Below the pieces are notes generated by a model. It had not been told where the DNA came from. It was given only the letters and a program-made list of their open reading frames with translations, and ran no database searches. Both the position numbers and the translations under genes were made by a program. A stretch of DNA of 64,000 nt from CAWKOH01 sp963851245 (GTDB lineage: Bacteria; Actinomycetota; Acidimicrobiia; Acidimicrobiales; Palsa-688), in assembly GCA_963851245.1 (NCBI GenBank), contig CAWKOH010000012.1:62001-126000 (forward strand). The letters run 5' to 3'. This document shows, piece by piece, positions 8,570 to 17,861 of the stretch. Within the stretch, counting starts at the first letter, position 1. Every line of letters begins with the position of its first letter.

Positions 8570-11191
8570 CTAGTTCGCCCTCTTGATCAACAGCTCGCGC
8601 GCCTTGGCCGCGGCGTCGGCACGGGAGTTCACTCCGAGCTTCCTGTAGATCACCTTCAGGTGGAACTTCAGAGTGTTGACCGACACGTATAGCTCAGCCG
8701 CGATCTCGCGCAGCGTGAGGCGGCTGGGCAGGAAACGAAGAATGTCCAGTTCACGTTGGGTCAAAGGCTCAGCCAGGTGGCGCTGGCCCGACGCGCTGCC
8801 GCGAGCGGCCGCCGCCCGCCGCAGGCGACCCATCCACGCTTCGGGCGCTCGCCAAGCCGCCAGCTCGATCAGGTCCAGGACGTCGGGCCCTTCGGAGGCG
8901 ATTGTCTGCATCAGTCCGTGGCCGGCCGCGAGCTCGATAGCCATCGCCACACTCTTAGCCGCCGTCTCGTGATTCTCGGTTACCCGCGCCTTCAGTAGTC
9001 CTAAGACGACCTCGTGGCGGAGGCAGCGCGGGATCACATCCTCCAGCGCGGCGGCGGCACTTGAACGGTTCCCGGCGGCCAGCTCGACTCGGGCCGTACT
9101 CACTCCACCCCAGAATGGATCTTCCACCTCGGCTGCCCAAGGCCGCGCAGATTCTACGTCGCCGGCCGTGACGAGAATGAGAGTCGCTACCCTCGCCAGG
9201 TATGTCCGGATGTCGGGCCCGAGGGATTCCGAGTCGATGAGTGATTCGGCTTGCCTCAGCGACTCCAGCCCGGCATCTACTTCGTTCTCGTCCAGGTGGG
9301 CCTGGGCCAGCTCGAGAGTCGCCACCACCTTGGCGAAGGACATGGTCTCCGCCGGGGCGGTGGAGAGAGCCTGGAGCTCCGCCACCGCCCGGCGGCGATC
9401 GCCGATCTCACGGTAGGCCAGCGCCTCGGCGAGCCGGAGCTCGGTTCGGAGGATGGTCCGGTTGGAGACCTCGACCGCGCCTCTTACACCCGCCGCGACC
9501 CGGAGTGCATCGGCCGGCCGTCCCGCCAGCGCCTCACCGACGGCCCGGATCCCCTCGAAAGAGGCTCTTCTCCGGGGATCCCGACCAAGCGCCAGCTCCG
9601 CCTCGCGGAGCTCGTCCGATGTCTCGTCCCAGGACTCCGAGAAAGCGACGGCGCGGGCCACGATGTTCCAGGCGTACCGGCCCACATTGTCACGCCACCA
9701 TGAATCTCCCAGCAGGCTCAGGGCTTCCCTGCCAAGCCGGCCGCTCTCGATCCAGGATCCGCTCAGGACTGCGGCGTCGGCCTGCAGGATTGTCAAGCGA
9801 CTCAGAGTGGACTGGTCGAGCGGCGACCTGGCCGCCCACCAGGTCGCCTGGTCGACGATGTCGACGAAGCGGCGCCGGTTCACAAGCCGGTGGCACCAGG
9901 CGAACTCGACGAGCGAGGTGAGGTCGGCGCTGGCAACTTCGCTCGGTATCGCTTCGATGGTCCGCCTTATGGCCGCTTCGCGTCCGCCGTCTGACATCTC
10001 ATCGTGTTTGGCAGCAAGCAGGCGAAGGGCTTGGCGGGGTTGGCCGGCCAGCAGGAGATGTTCGAGTGCGAGCGGGACCTCACCGACCTGTTCCAACCAT
10101 CGGGCAGCCCGGCCGTGTTGTTCGGCCAAGCGGTCTTCGGAGCGGCTTCCCAGTTCGGCGACTAGCGCGGCACGGACCAAGGAGTGGATCTCGAACCAAC
10201 CGCGACTGTCGAGGCGCGAGACGAAGAGACCACGCTCCTCCGCTCCGGTGAGCAGGTCCGCGGCGTCAGGTCGCCCGGTCAGGGCGACCGCCAGGTCCGA
10301 GTTCACGCGGTCGACCACAGACATTTCCAACAACCCGTCGACGAGATCGGGCTTCTCTGATACGAGCACCTCGTGCACCACGTAGTCGTGAATCAAAACG
10401 TCTTCACCGGGCCGCAGAACCGGCAACCCGGCCTGGGCCCGGGCCGCACGGGCCGTGAGGGCGGCGAGCTGCAGGCTGGCGGCCCAGCCGTCGGCACGGG
10501 TGGCGGCCGCATCCCTGGCCTCCTCCGGCATGGCGGGTGAGAGGCGGGCGAGTAACTCTTTCGACTCCTCGTGAGAGAGCCGGAGCTCCGAGAAGTGGAT
10601 CTCGCTCAGCTGGCCTCGGCCTCGCATCCGGTTTAGCGGAAGCTTCGGTTGCCGCCGGGAAGATATGGCGACGTGAAGCCACGGCGGCAGATGGAGTAGG
10701 AAGGCCGAGAGGGACGCCGCAACAACGTCCTCGTCGTTCACGAGATGTAGGTCCTCTATCACTAGAGCCGCTTGGGGGCGCGGGTTGGCCTCGAGATCGA
10801 TTACCAGCCGTTCCACCGCGTCCCTGACCATCCCTCGGTACAGCAGCCCTCGGGCCGGCTGACCGCACCCGGGTGCCAGCGTCTCGAGGGCAGCTGTCAG
10901 GCTCAGCCAGAGTTGGACGGCATCCCGGTCGGATTCGTCCAGGGACAACCAGGCGGTGGGGATGGATGATTCAGCGGCCCAGCCTGCCAGGGTCAGCGTC
11001 TTGCCGGCTCCGGCCGGGGCCACGACCAGCGTGAGCGGAGCCCGCGAGACGTCGTCTTCCAGCAGCTCCACCAGGCGGGACCGCCGCACGAAGTAGTCGG
11101 GAATCTGGGGCGGGAGGAGCCGGGCCCGCAGCATCGGGGTGAGCGTCGAGTCCGATGTCGATGCTCCGCCGTGGCTCCGATTAGTAGCCAC
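8570..11191 (-). CDS. LAL-type (MalT-like) LuxR family transcriptional regulator
   Basis: An 873-residue regulator. A Walker A motif VAPAGAGKTL lies at about residues 57-66, a Walker B-like ALVIEDLHLVND about 90 residues later, then a long helical TPR-like middle (many Leu/Ala/Arg repeats) and a C-terminal LuxR helix-turn-helix (LTQRELDILRFLPSRLTLRE, then YVSVNTLKFHLKVIYRKLGV). Proteins of this LAL/MalT class bind a ligand and ATP and then activate promoters. The ligand is unknown. The gene is divergent from the broken P-type ATPase, and the 408-base gap between them may hold its target. Intact and full length for the family. Confidence 0.9.
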   Translation of the reverse strand: MATNRSHGGASTSDSTLTPMLRARLLPPQIPDYFVRRSRLVELLEDDVSRAPLTLVVAPAGAGKTLTLAGWAAESSIPTAWLSLDESDRDAVQLWLSLTAALETLAPGCGQPARGLLYRGMVRDAVERLVIDLEANPRPQAALVIEDLHLVNDEDVVAASLSAFLLHLPPWLHVAISSRRQPKLPLNRMRGRGQLSEIHFSELRLSHEESKELLARLSPAMPEEARDAAATRADGWAASLQLAALTARAARAQAGLPVLRPGEDVLIHDYVVHEVLVSEKPDLVDGLLEMSVVDRVNSDLAVALTGRPDAADLLTGAEERGLFVSRLDSRGWFEIHSLVRAALVAELGSRSEDRLAEQHGRAARWLEQVGEVPLALEHLLLAGQPRQALRLLAAKHDEMSDGGREAAIRRTIEAIPSEVASADLTSLVEFAWCHRLVNRRRFVDIVDQATWWAARSPLDQSTLSRLTILQADAAVLSGSWIESGRLGREALSLLGDSWWRDNVGRYAWNIVARAVAFSESWDETSDELREAELALGRDPRRRASFEGIRAVGEALAGRPADALRVAAGVRGAVEVSNRTILRTELRLAEALAYREIGDRRRAVAELQALSTAPAETMSFAKVVATLELAQAHLDENEVDAGLESLRQAESLIDSESLGPDIRTYLARVATLILVTAGDVESARPWAAEVEDPFWGGVSTARVELAAGNRSSAAAALEDVIPRCLRHEVVLGLLKARVTENHETAAKSVAMAIELAAGHGLMQTIASEGPDVLDLIELAAWRAPEAWMGRLRRAAAARGSASGQRHLAEPLTQRELDILRFLPSRLTLREIAAELYVSVNTLKFHLKVIYRKLGVNSRADAAAKARELLIKRAN

Positions 11192-11599
11192 CGAGAAGCC
11201 TCACGCGTTCACGCGCTCCCGCGCTCGAAGCCGCGACTTTTCGAACCTGAGTCCACCGCCCTCAATGATGCATCAGAGGGCACGGCATTGCACGGATTCT
11301 TCCGATTTCCCCACGTCTTCAGCACCCGATTAGGCGACCTTGAACCGCCCACCTCTCGAGCCGATGGGCGACCCCAACAGCCGTGGCCAGACGCCCGAAG
11401 GTTCCTGTCAGCGGGCGCCGTAACCACCCGATCGCGGGTGGTTTCGGACCACCGTCTCGGACCCTGGCGTCGCGTCCGTCCTATCCTTCGGGTGCCCCCG
11501 GCGTCGCGTCGGCGCCCGCGGAGCAGGGAGGATGATGCACGAGAACCGGTTCAGGCTCGGAGACCCTCGCTGTGCCCGTGAGCAGGAAGGGGCGAAGGG
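11192..11599. other. 408-base gap between LAL regulator and P-type ATPase
   Basis: Divergent promoter region. I see no convincing coding sequence on either strand. The only clear structure is the double hairpin at 11422-11453. A GAAGGGGCGAAGG ribosome site ends the gap before the TTG at 11600. Confidence 0.5.
11422..11453 (+). promoter_or_regulatory. alternative hairpins upstream of the P-type ATPase
   Basis: AACCACCCG (11422-11430) and CGGGTGGTT (11435-11443) are perfect complements with a 4-base loop. ACCACC (11448-11453) can pair with the same GGTGGT, so two hairpins compete for one middle strand. This arrangement is typical of attenuators, but no terminator T-run follows, so the role is open. 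Confidence 0.4.
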
Positions 11600-14344
11600 T
11601 TGGCTTTGAACGTCGATTCCACGAGGGCGGAAGTGGTGAACGAGGTCCGTTGGTATGCCCACTCGGCGGAGGAAGTGGCGTCGGAGCTGGAGGTCGAGCC
11701 GTCGAAGGGTCTCTCGGAGGCCCGAGCGAATGAACTCCTCGCGGCCAACGGCCCCAATGCCCTGCCGGAAGAGAAGCCCACTCCGGGTTGGCGCCGGTTT
11801 CTCGACCAGTACCGGGCCTACATGCAGATCATCCTGTGCGGGGCCGCGATCGTCTCGTTCGCCATGAAGGAGTGGAGCACCGGCAGTAGTGCTGGTCTTG
11901 CTGACCCTGCTCAACGCCGTGGTGGGTCTGCGCCAGGAGGGTAAGGCCGAGAGCGCCATGAACGCGCTCAAGTCGATGATGAAGGCGACGGCTCGGGTGC
12001 GGCGCGACGGCGCCGAAGCCGAGATTCCGGCCGAGAACCTGGTTGTGGGCGACGTGGTGCTGCTGGCGGCCGGCGATCAGGTTCCTGCCGACGGCCGCAT
12101 CGTGGCGGCTAGCGCCCTGCAGATCGACGAATCGGCTCTGACCGGTGAGAGCACACCGGCGGCCAAGGAGGTCGACGATCCTCGCCGGCGCCGACCTGGG
12201 CCCGGGTGAGCAGTCGAACATGGCCTTCATGAACACCCCGGTCACTCACGGGAGCGGCACGGTGATCGTGACGGGCACGGGAGTCGACTACCGAGCTGGG
12301 GAAGATCTCGGGGATGCTGACGGCCACCGCGAAGGAGAAGTCGCCGCTCACCAAGGAGCTGAACACGCTGAGCCTGTGGATCGCGGCGGCGGCAGGGCTG
12401 ACGATGATCGTGATGTTCGCACTTCGGTCGCTACCGGGGTCGGGCCTGGGACGCCCTGTTCGTGAGCGCCGTGTCGCTGGCCATAGCGGCCATCCCCGAG
12501 GCGCTGCCCACGGTAACCCAGGTCATCTTGTCCTTGGCGGCAGCGTGGAGCTGGCGAAGCGCAACGCCATGGTCAAGGACCTGCCCTCGGTCGAGACCCT
12601 GGGGTTCACGTCGGCCATCAACTCCGACAAGACCGGCACCCTCACCATGAACCAGATGACCGCCGTCGAGGTCGTCGAACCCGGCAGACCGGTACACCAT
12701 CACCGGCTCCGGGCTACAGCCTGGAAGGCCGGGTCAGCCACCCCGCTGGCACCATGCAGCGAGCGAGGACGGCCATCCTGCCCTACCTCGTGGCCAACGA
12801 CGCCAAGCTGGTCGATGGCGAAGGTCGTCGGGGATCCCACCGAGGGGGCGCTGCTGGTCCTGGCTACAAGGCCGGTGCTGGATATCGAGGCCACCCGGGA
12901 GCGGCTGCCGCGGCAGGCCACGTTGCCTTTCGATCCCGACCTACAAGCTCATGGCCACCTTCAACAGCGCCGTCGATGCCTCCGGGCGCCCGGTGGTCCG
13001 CTGCTTCGTGAAGGGGGCCGCCCCCGCCGTGATGGGCCGGGCGGCGACTGCCCTGCTCGGCATGACCAGCGTCGTCCCTGGGACGCCGACCTGGCGGGCG
13101 GGCCCAGACCCATATCGAGAGAATGGAGGCGAGGGGCGCCGGGTGATGGCGGCGGCGATGCGAGACCTCGAACCGGCCGGGTTCGACCCGGCCGGCGATC
13201 TGCTCGCCTACGTGACCGACCTCCAGATGACCAGCCTGGTGGCGATGGTGGACCCGCCCGCGCGACGAGTCCAAGGGCCGCGGTGGCAGAAGCCCAGGCC
13301 GCCCACATCCGCGTGCGCATGGTCACCGGCGACGATGTCGTCACGGGCGCCGCCATCGCCCAGCAGCTCGGCATCCCCGGCGAAGCCATCCTGGGGGCGG
13401 ACTTCGCGGCCCTGTCCGAAGCGGAACGCCTGGCCCGCATCGACGACATCGGCGTCATGGGGCGGGTCGCGCCCGAGCACAAGGTGCTCCTGGCCGACAC
13501 CCTTAAGAAGAAGGGCGACGTGGTGGCCATGACCGGCGACGGCGTCAACGACGCTCCCGCCATCAAGGCCGCCGACATCGGCATCGCCATGGGCAGCGGC
13601 ACCGACGTGGCCAAGAACGCCGGGCGCATGATCCTCTCGGACGACAACTTCGCGACCATCGTCTACGCGGTCGAGCAGGGCCGCAAGATCTACGACAACC
13701 TGACCAAGTACATCCGGTTCGTGCTGCTCCTGCTGGTCGCCTTCGTCCTGTCCTTCCTGGGTGCCACCATCTTCAACATCGCCAATGGCGAGCCGTTCAA
13801 TCCGGCTCAGGTGCTGTGGATCCACTTCGTCGTCAACGCCCCGTTCGGGTTCGCCCTCGGGTTCGACCAGGAGACGCCCGGGCTCATGGCCCGAACGCCC
13901 GAGGCCGCGGGGCGAGTCGGTGCTGACGCCGACCCTTGTTGGTGACCGTCACATTGGTCGGGTTGGCCATGACCGTCGGGATCCTGAGCCTCATCCAGGC
14001 GCGGGAAGTCGAGCTTCGGGTCGGTCCAGGTCGGGTCCTCCATGGCGTTCACTTCGTTTGCCCTGATGATGATCGTGGCCGCATTCGAATGCCGCAGCGA
14101 GACCGCCTCTGTCTTCACCACTTCGACCTTCGACAGCAAATACATGAACTGGGCCGCGTTGGGCGAGTTCGTGCTGGCGGTGTTAACGACCCAGATGGAC
14201 GCAATGCGCCGGATCCTGGGCACCGCCGATCTCAGCATGAAACAGTTCCGCTGGGCCCTCATTCCGCCCATTGCGCTGCTCGGCTTGTGGGAGCTGGCCA
14301 AGTTCCTGGCCCGACGGCGGCTTCAGCCCGTCGATTCGCGCTGA
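11600..14344 (+). pseudogene. cation-transporting P-type ATPase, multiple frameshifts
   Basis: P-type ATPase with a cation_ATPase_N-like start (WYAHSAEEVASELEVEPSKG), the actuator motif ALTGEST, the phosphorylation motif DKTGTLTMNQMTA, the hinge MTGDGVNDAPAIKAADIGIA and C-terminal membrane segments ending near RRRLQPVDSR. This matches the Ca2+/PMR1-like or CtpF class; the ion is not certain. The coding pieces jump between all three frames about ten times. One example is an extra a near 11886, where EWSTG should continue into VLVLLTLLNA. The density exceeds any other gene here, so both decay and local sequence error are possible. Start TTG with GAAGGGGCGAAGG upstream. Confidence 0.75.
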
Positions 14345-14453
14345 GCAGTTGCGATAACCGCCGGCATCGTTTTCGACCAGGCGGAGAATCGGCTGCACAC
14401 CATCAGAGCCATTCTGGCGGCAACGCCGGGTGGTTAGAGTGCCAATCACGACA

Positions 14454-15074
14454 ATGGGCGCTCAGTGGCTGGAGGATCTGTCCCGGATTGACCGGGCCAT
14501 ATATGAAGCGGTCGAGGGTCAGCCTACGCCGGCGCTCGACCGGCCTCTCCGGGCCTTGTCGAATGCCGCCAACCGGTCGGTTCTCTGGCTGGCGCTGGCT
14601 GGTCTCCTGGCGCTGGGAGGGGGGGCTGCGGGCCGGCGCGCCGCTGTTCGCGGTCTCGTCTCGATCGGCCTCGTATCGGTCCTGGTGAATCTGCCTATGA
14701 AAGCGCTGCACCGGCGGCCGCGGCCCGTCCGGGGCGACGACGCCGCCCTCGTGCACCGTCAGGTAGACATGCCGGCCTCGTCCTCGTTCCCGTCGGGGCA
14801 TTCGGCGTCGGCATTCGCTTTCGCCACCGCCGTAGGGGTGGAGCTTCCCATCGCGGCCTTCCCGATCCGGGCGTTGGCCGCAGCCGTCGCGTATTCTCGC
14901 GTGCACACCGGAGTCCACTATCCGGGGGACGTCTTGGCTGGTTCATTGATTGGAGCAGTGACCGGGCAGATTGTTTCGCGCAGCCTGCACGGCGTCGTGT
15001 TTGCCGGCTCGAGGCCCGGACCAACCCACGGACGGCGAAAGGAACCGCCCCATACCGAAGGCCCTCACACCTGA
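14454..15074 (+). CDS. PAP2 family phosphatase
   Basis: About 206 residues in the membrane. The three PAP2 acid-phosphatase motifs are visible: KALHRRPRP (with the lysine and RP), SSFPSGHSASAF and YSRVHTGVHYPGDVLAGS. They contain the catalytic histidines. Such enzymes dephosphorylate lipid phosphates such as phosphatidic acid or undecaprenyl diphosphate. GTG codons upstream (14430) are alternative starts. The lipid kinase gene follows 16 bases later, so a lipid-phosphate pair is likely. Confidence 0.85.
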   Translation: MGAQWLEDLSRIDRAIYEAVEGQPTPALDRPLRALSNAANRSVLWLALAGLLALGGGAAGRRAAVRGLVSIGLVSVLVNLPMKALHRRPRPVRGDDAALVHRQVDMPASSSFPSGHSASAFAFATAVGVELPIAAFPIRALAAAVAYSRVHTGVHYPGDVLAGSLIGAVTGQIVSRSLHGVVFAGSRPGPTHGRRKEPPHTEGPHT

Positions 15075-15090
15075 CGAACGAGCCAAGCCG

Positions 15091-16452
15091 ATGATCGATG
15101 CCAAGCCGCCTGTCGCCCGCAGGATCTCAGCCGTCTCTGCCATCGCCTGCCTTCTGGGGGCCCTGGTGGCCGTGGCGTTCGCCGTAATCCGGGGGGATGC
15201 CTGGCGCTTGCCGGTGGTTCTGATCGCGGCAGCTATCGCTGTTCTGGGACTCTGGTTCGCGTTGTCACGGCGCGGTCCGGCCAGTTGGCTGGGGGCGGCC
15301 ACGGCCGCGGTCGGACTGACCGCCCTGTTCGTAGTCGTCTTGACCGCCGACTACCGGGGCCTTCCCTTCGTGCTGGCGATCGTCCTGATCATGGCCTCAG
15401 CCGGGGCGGCCCGTTACGCGCTCGGTCGGGATGCCCGCACTTTGCAGGCCCGGATTACGTCTCACCCGGCCCCCCGACCTGTCCACCCGGTGCTGATCAT
15501 GAATCCGAAGTCGGGTGGGGGCAAGGCGGAGCGATTCCACCTCGCCGACGAGTGCCTGGCCCGGGGGATAGAGCCCGTCGTGTTGCAGCCAGGCGACGAT
15601 CTGTCGCAGTTGGCCCTCGAGGCATTCGAGCGAGGCGCCGACGTCATCGGCATGGCTGGAGGCGATGGATCCCAGGCTCTGGTGGCCACGCTGGCAGCGG
15701 AGCGGGATATCCCCCACGTGTGCATTCCAGCCGGCACCCGCAACCACTTCGCTCTGGACCTCGGGCTCGACCGAGAAGACGTGGTCGGCGCCCTGGACGC
15801 TTTTTTCGATGGAGTCGAGCGCCGGGTCGACCTGGCCCGTGTCAACGGGAGGGTGTTCGTCAACAACGCCTGCTTGGGGCTCTACGCCAAGATTGTTCAG
15901 TCCGCAGAGTACCGCGACGCCAAGTTGAAGACCGCCGCCGGCATGTTGCCGGACATGATCGGACCAGATGCCACTCCGTTCGACCTACGCTTTACAGGCC
16001 CGGACGGGGTGGAGTACCCGACCGCCCACCTGGTGCTGGTGTCCAACGATCCTTACGAGTTGGACCATCTCGGAGGTCGCGGCACCCGGGCCCGGATGGA
16101 CCTGGGCACCCTGGGGTTGGTCGCGGCCCGTATCGACGGGGCTCGGGATGCGGTTTCGTTCGTCAGTCTGGAAGCCGCCGGGCGGATCCGGAGCTTTCAC
16201 GGCTGGCTCGAGTGGGATGCCCCGAGAATGCGGATCGACTCGGGGACGGCCATAGAGATCGCTATTGACGGGGAGGCGATGATGATGGACCCACCCCTGA
16301 TCTTCGAGTCCATGCCCGGTGCCCTGCGGATCCGGGTACCCCGCCACGCCATCGGGCTGGCACCGGCGGCGAGATCCGTGCAGCTGACCGCCTCGTCCAT
16401 CAAGGACCTCATACGGGTTGCCGCCGGTCACTCTGACGACGAAGAACCGTGA
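15091..16452 (+). CDS. diacylglycerol kinase-like lipid kinase with membrane N-terminus
   Basis: About 454 residues. The first third has four hydrophobic segments (ISAVSAIACLLGALVAVAFA, LPVVLIAAAIAVLGLWFAL, LGAATAAVGLTALFVVVL, LPFVLAIVLIMASAGA). The rest is a soluble DAGK/LCB5 catalytic domain: LIMNPKSGGGKAERF, the nucleotide-binding GMAGGDGSQAL near residue 190 and IPAGTRNHFALDLGLD. The family phosphorylates diacylglycerol or other lipids. The ATG at 15091 follows the PAP2 stop and gives a sensible N-terminus; a weak GACGAACGAG lies upstream. Lipid type unknown. Confidence 0.85.
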   Translation: MIDAKPPVARRISAVSAIACLLGALVAVAFAVIRGDAWRLPVVLIAAAIAVLGLWFALSRRGPASWLGAATAAVGLTALFVVVLTADYRGLPFVLAIVLIMASAGAARYALGRDARTLQARITSHPAPRPVHPVLIMNPKSGGGKAERFHLADECLARGIEPVVLQPGDDLSQLALEAFERGADVIGMAGGDGSQALVATLAAERDIPHVCIPAGTRNHFALDLGLDREDVVGALDAFFDGVERRVDLARVNGRVFVNNACLGLYAKIVQSAEYRDAKLKTAAGMLPDMIGPDATPFDLRFTGPDGVEYPTAHLVLVSNDPYELDHLGGRGTRARMDLGTLGLVAARIDGARDAVSFVSLEAAGRIRSFHGWLEWDAPRMRIDSGTAIEIAIDGEAMMMDPPLIFESMPGALRIRVPRHAIGLAPAARSVQLTASSIKDLIRVAAGHSDDEEP

Positions 16453-16464
16453 GCTGAGCAGGTC

Positions 16465-17337
16465 ATGGCCACCTTCTTGGCCCTCCTGGCGGCACTGGCC
16501 TTCGCGCTGGGCACCGTGCTTCAGCAGAAGGGGACGCTCGAAGCTCCGGCCGCTGAGGATGATCCGCGCTTTCTGACCCAGATAATCCGGCGCCCCGTGT
16601 GGCTAGCCGGCGGGGCATGCCAGGCGGCTGGTTGGGTCATCCAGGCCGTGGCCCTCGACAAGGGGTCGCTCATCGTCGTGCAGTCCCTGACGTCTATGAG
16701 CTTGGTGTTCGCTCTCCCGCTAGGTGCCCGGATCACCAATCAGCAGATCACCAGGCGGGTCTGGCTCGGCGCCCTGGCGATGGTCGCCGGCGTGGTCCTT
16801 CTGCTGTCAGTCGGTTCGCCTCGGGGCGGCACATCCTCTGCCGATGCCGCGGCATGGTGGTCCGCTGGCCTGATCTGCGTGGGCCTGGTGGTGGTCCTGG
16901 CTGGGATCGGCCGCCGTCACCGGGGCGCGACCAGGGCCTTGCTCTTCGGGGCCGCCGCCGGCGTCGGTTACGCCCTCCAGGCCTGTGTAACCAAGCAGTT
17001 CGTGACGCTAGTGGGCCATGGCCTGTCGACGGTCCTCACGAGCTGGGAGGTGTACGTGCTGATCGCGTCAGCCCTCGTCGGTTTCGTCTTGCAACAGTCA
17101 GCTCTGAGGACCGGCGTCCTGGCTCCGGCCATGGCTTCGTCGAACGCAGTGACTCTGGTGGCTAGCGTCATACTGGGTGTGGCTGTCTTCGGCGAAACCC
17201 TGACAAGCGGCGGGGGCAGGCAGGTCCCCGCCCTTCTCGGGTTGGCCCTGGCGGTCGTCGGCATAGCCCTGCTGGCCACCGCCAAGCCCCCGGACAATGA
17301 GGTTCGGGAGGTCGCGGCCCGGCTCCCCGAGGCTTAG
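16465..17337 (+). CDS. DMT-family (EamA-like) membrane transporter
   Basis: 290 residues with about nine to ten hydrophobic segments. The N-terminus FLALLAALAFALGTVLQQKG and the WVIQAVALDKGSLIVVQSL stretch are typical of DMT/EamA-type proteins that occur with lipid kinases in actinobacteria. The C-terminal half repeats the fold (ASVILGVAVFGETL, ALLGLALAVVGIALLAT). It follows the lipid kinase after 12 bases, likely the same transcript. Substrate unknown. Confidence 0.8.
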   Translation: MATFLALLAALAFALGTVLQQKGTLEAPAAEDDPRFLTQIIRRPVWLAGGACQAAGWVIQAVALDKGSLIVVQSLTSMSLVFALPLGARITNQQITRRVWLGALAMVAGVVLLLSVGSPRGGTSSADAAAWWSAGLICVGLVVVLAGIGRRHRGATRALLFGAAAGVGYALQACVTKQFVTLVGHGLSTVLTSWEVYVLIASALVGFVLQQSALRTGVLAPAMASSNAVTLVASVILGVAVFGETLTSGGGRQVPALLGLALAVVGIALLATAKPPDNEVREVAARLPEA

Positions 17338-17352
17338 AGCGCCCACCGGAAC

Positions 17353-17376
17353 GGGACCAGAAATGACTTTGGTCCC
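17353..17376 (+). terminator. inverted repeat after the DMT gene
   Basis: GGGACCA (17353-17359) and TGGTCCC (17370-17376) form a perfect 7-bp stem with a 10-base loop, followed by tgtttcc. It lies 16 bases after the DMT stop, so it may be a terminator. The right arm GACTTTGGTCCC also resembles a DosR half-site (see findings). Confidence 0.45.
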
Positions 17377-17447
17377 TGTTTCCTCATATGTTGGCGTCTA
17401 CGCTGTGGAGAGCCACAGTCGTTAGACGAGAGGGGTTTAAGAACACA

Positions 17448-17843
17448 ATGCTGGCCTACGACTATCCATTGCTTGGTGCCTTCTGGACGATCCTCTGGCT
17501 ATTCCTGTTCTTCATCTGGATCTGGATCCTGATCTCGGTATTTGTCGACATCTTCCGCAGCCACGACCTGGGCGGCTGGGGCAAGGCACTGTGGGTCATC
17601 TTCGTGATAGTCCTTCCCTTCTTGGGCGTCTTCATCTACTTGATCGCTCGCGGCGGGAAGATGCACGAGCGCGCCGCTCAGCAGGCAGCCCAGCAAGAAA
17701 AAGAGTTCAGAGGATATGTTCAGGACGTCGCCAGTGGTTCGGATCCGGCCGAACAACTCACGAAGCTGGCTGACCTCAAGGACCGCGGTGTGATCACCGA
17801 GGACGAGTTCGCAGCTCAGAAAGCCAAGATTCTCGCCGGCTGA
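17448..17843 (+). CDS. SHOCT domain protein with PLDc_N-like membrane region
   Basis: About 131 residues. Two membrane segments (AFWTILWLFLFFIWIWILISVF and ALWVIFVIVLPFLGVFIYLI) are joined by a loop DIFRSHDLGGWGK, the usual PLDc_N pattern. A linker MHERAAQQAAQQEKEFRGYV follows, with a C-terminal SHOCT (LTKLADLKDRGVI, TEDEFAAQKAKILAG). The ATG at 17448 follows GAGAGGGG at a long distance. Function unknown; such proteins are common in actinobacteria. Confidence 0.8.
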   Translation: MLAYDYPLLGAFWTILWLFLFFIWIWILISVFVDIFRSHDLGGWGKALWVIFVIVLPFLGVFIYLIARGGKMHERAAQQAAQQEKEFRGYVQDVASGSDPAEQLTKLADLKDRGVITEDEFAAQKAKILAG

Positions 17844-17861
17844 TTCAACAGCTGTGGCGGC

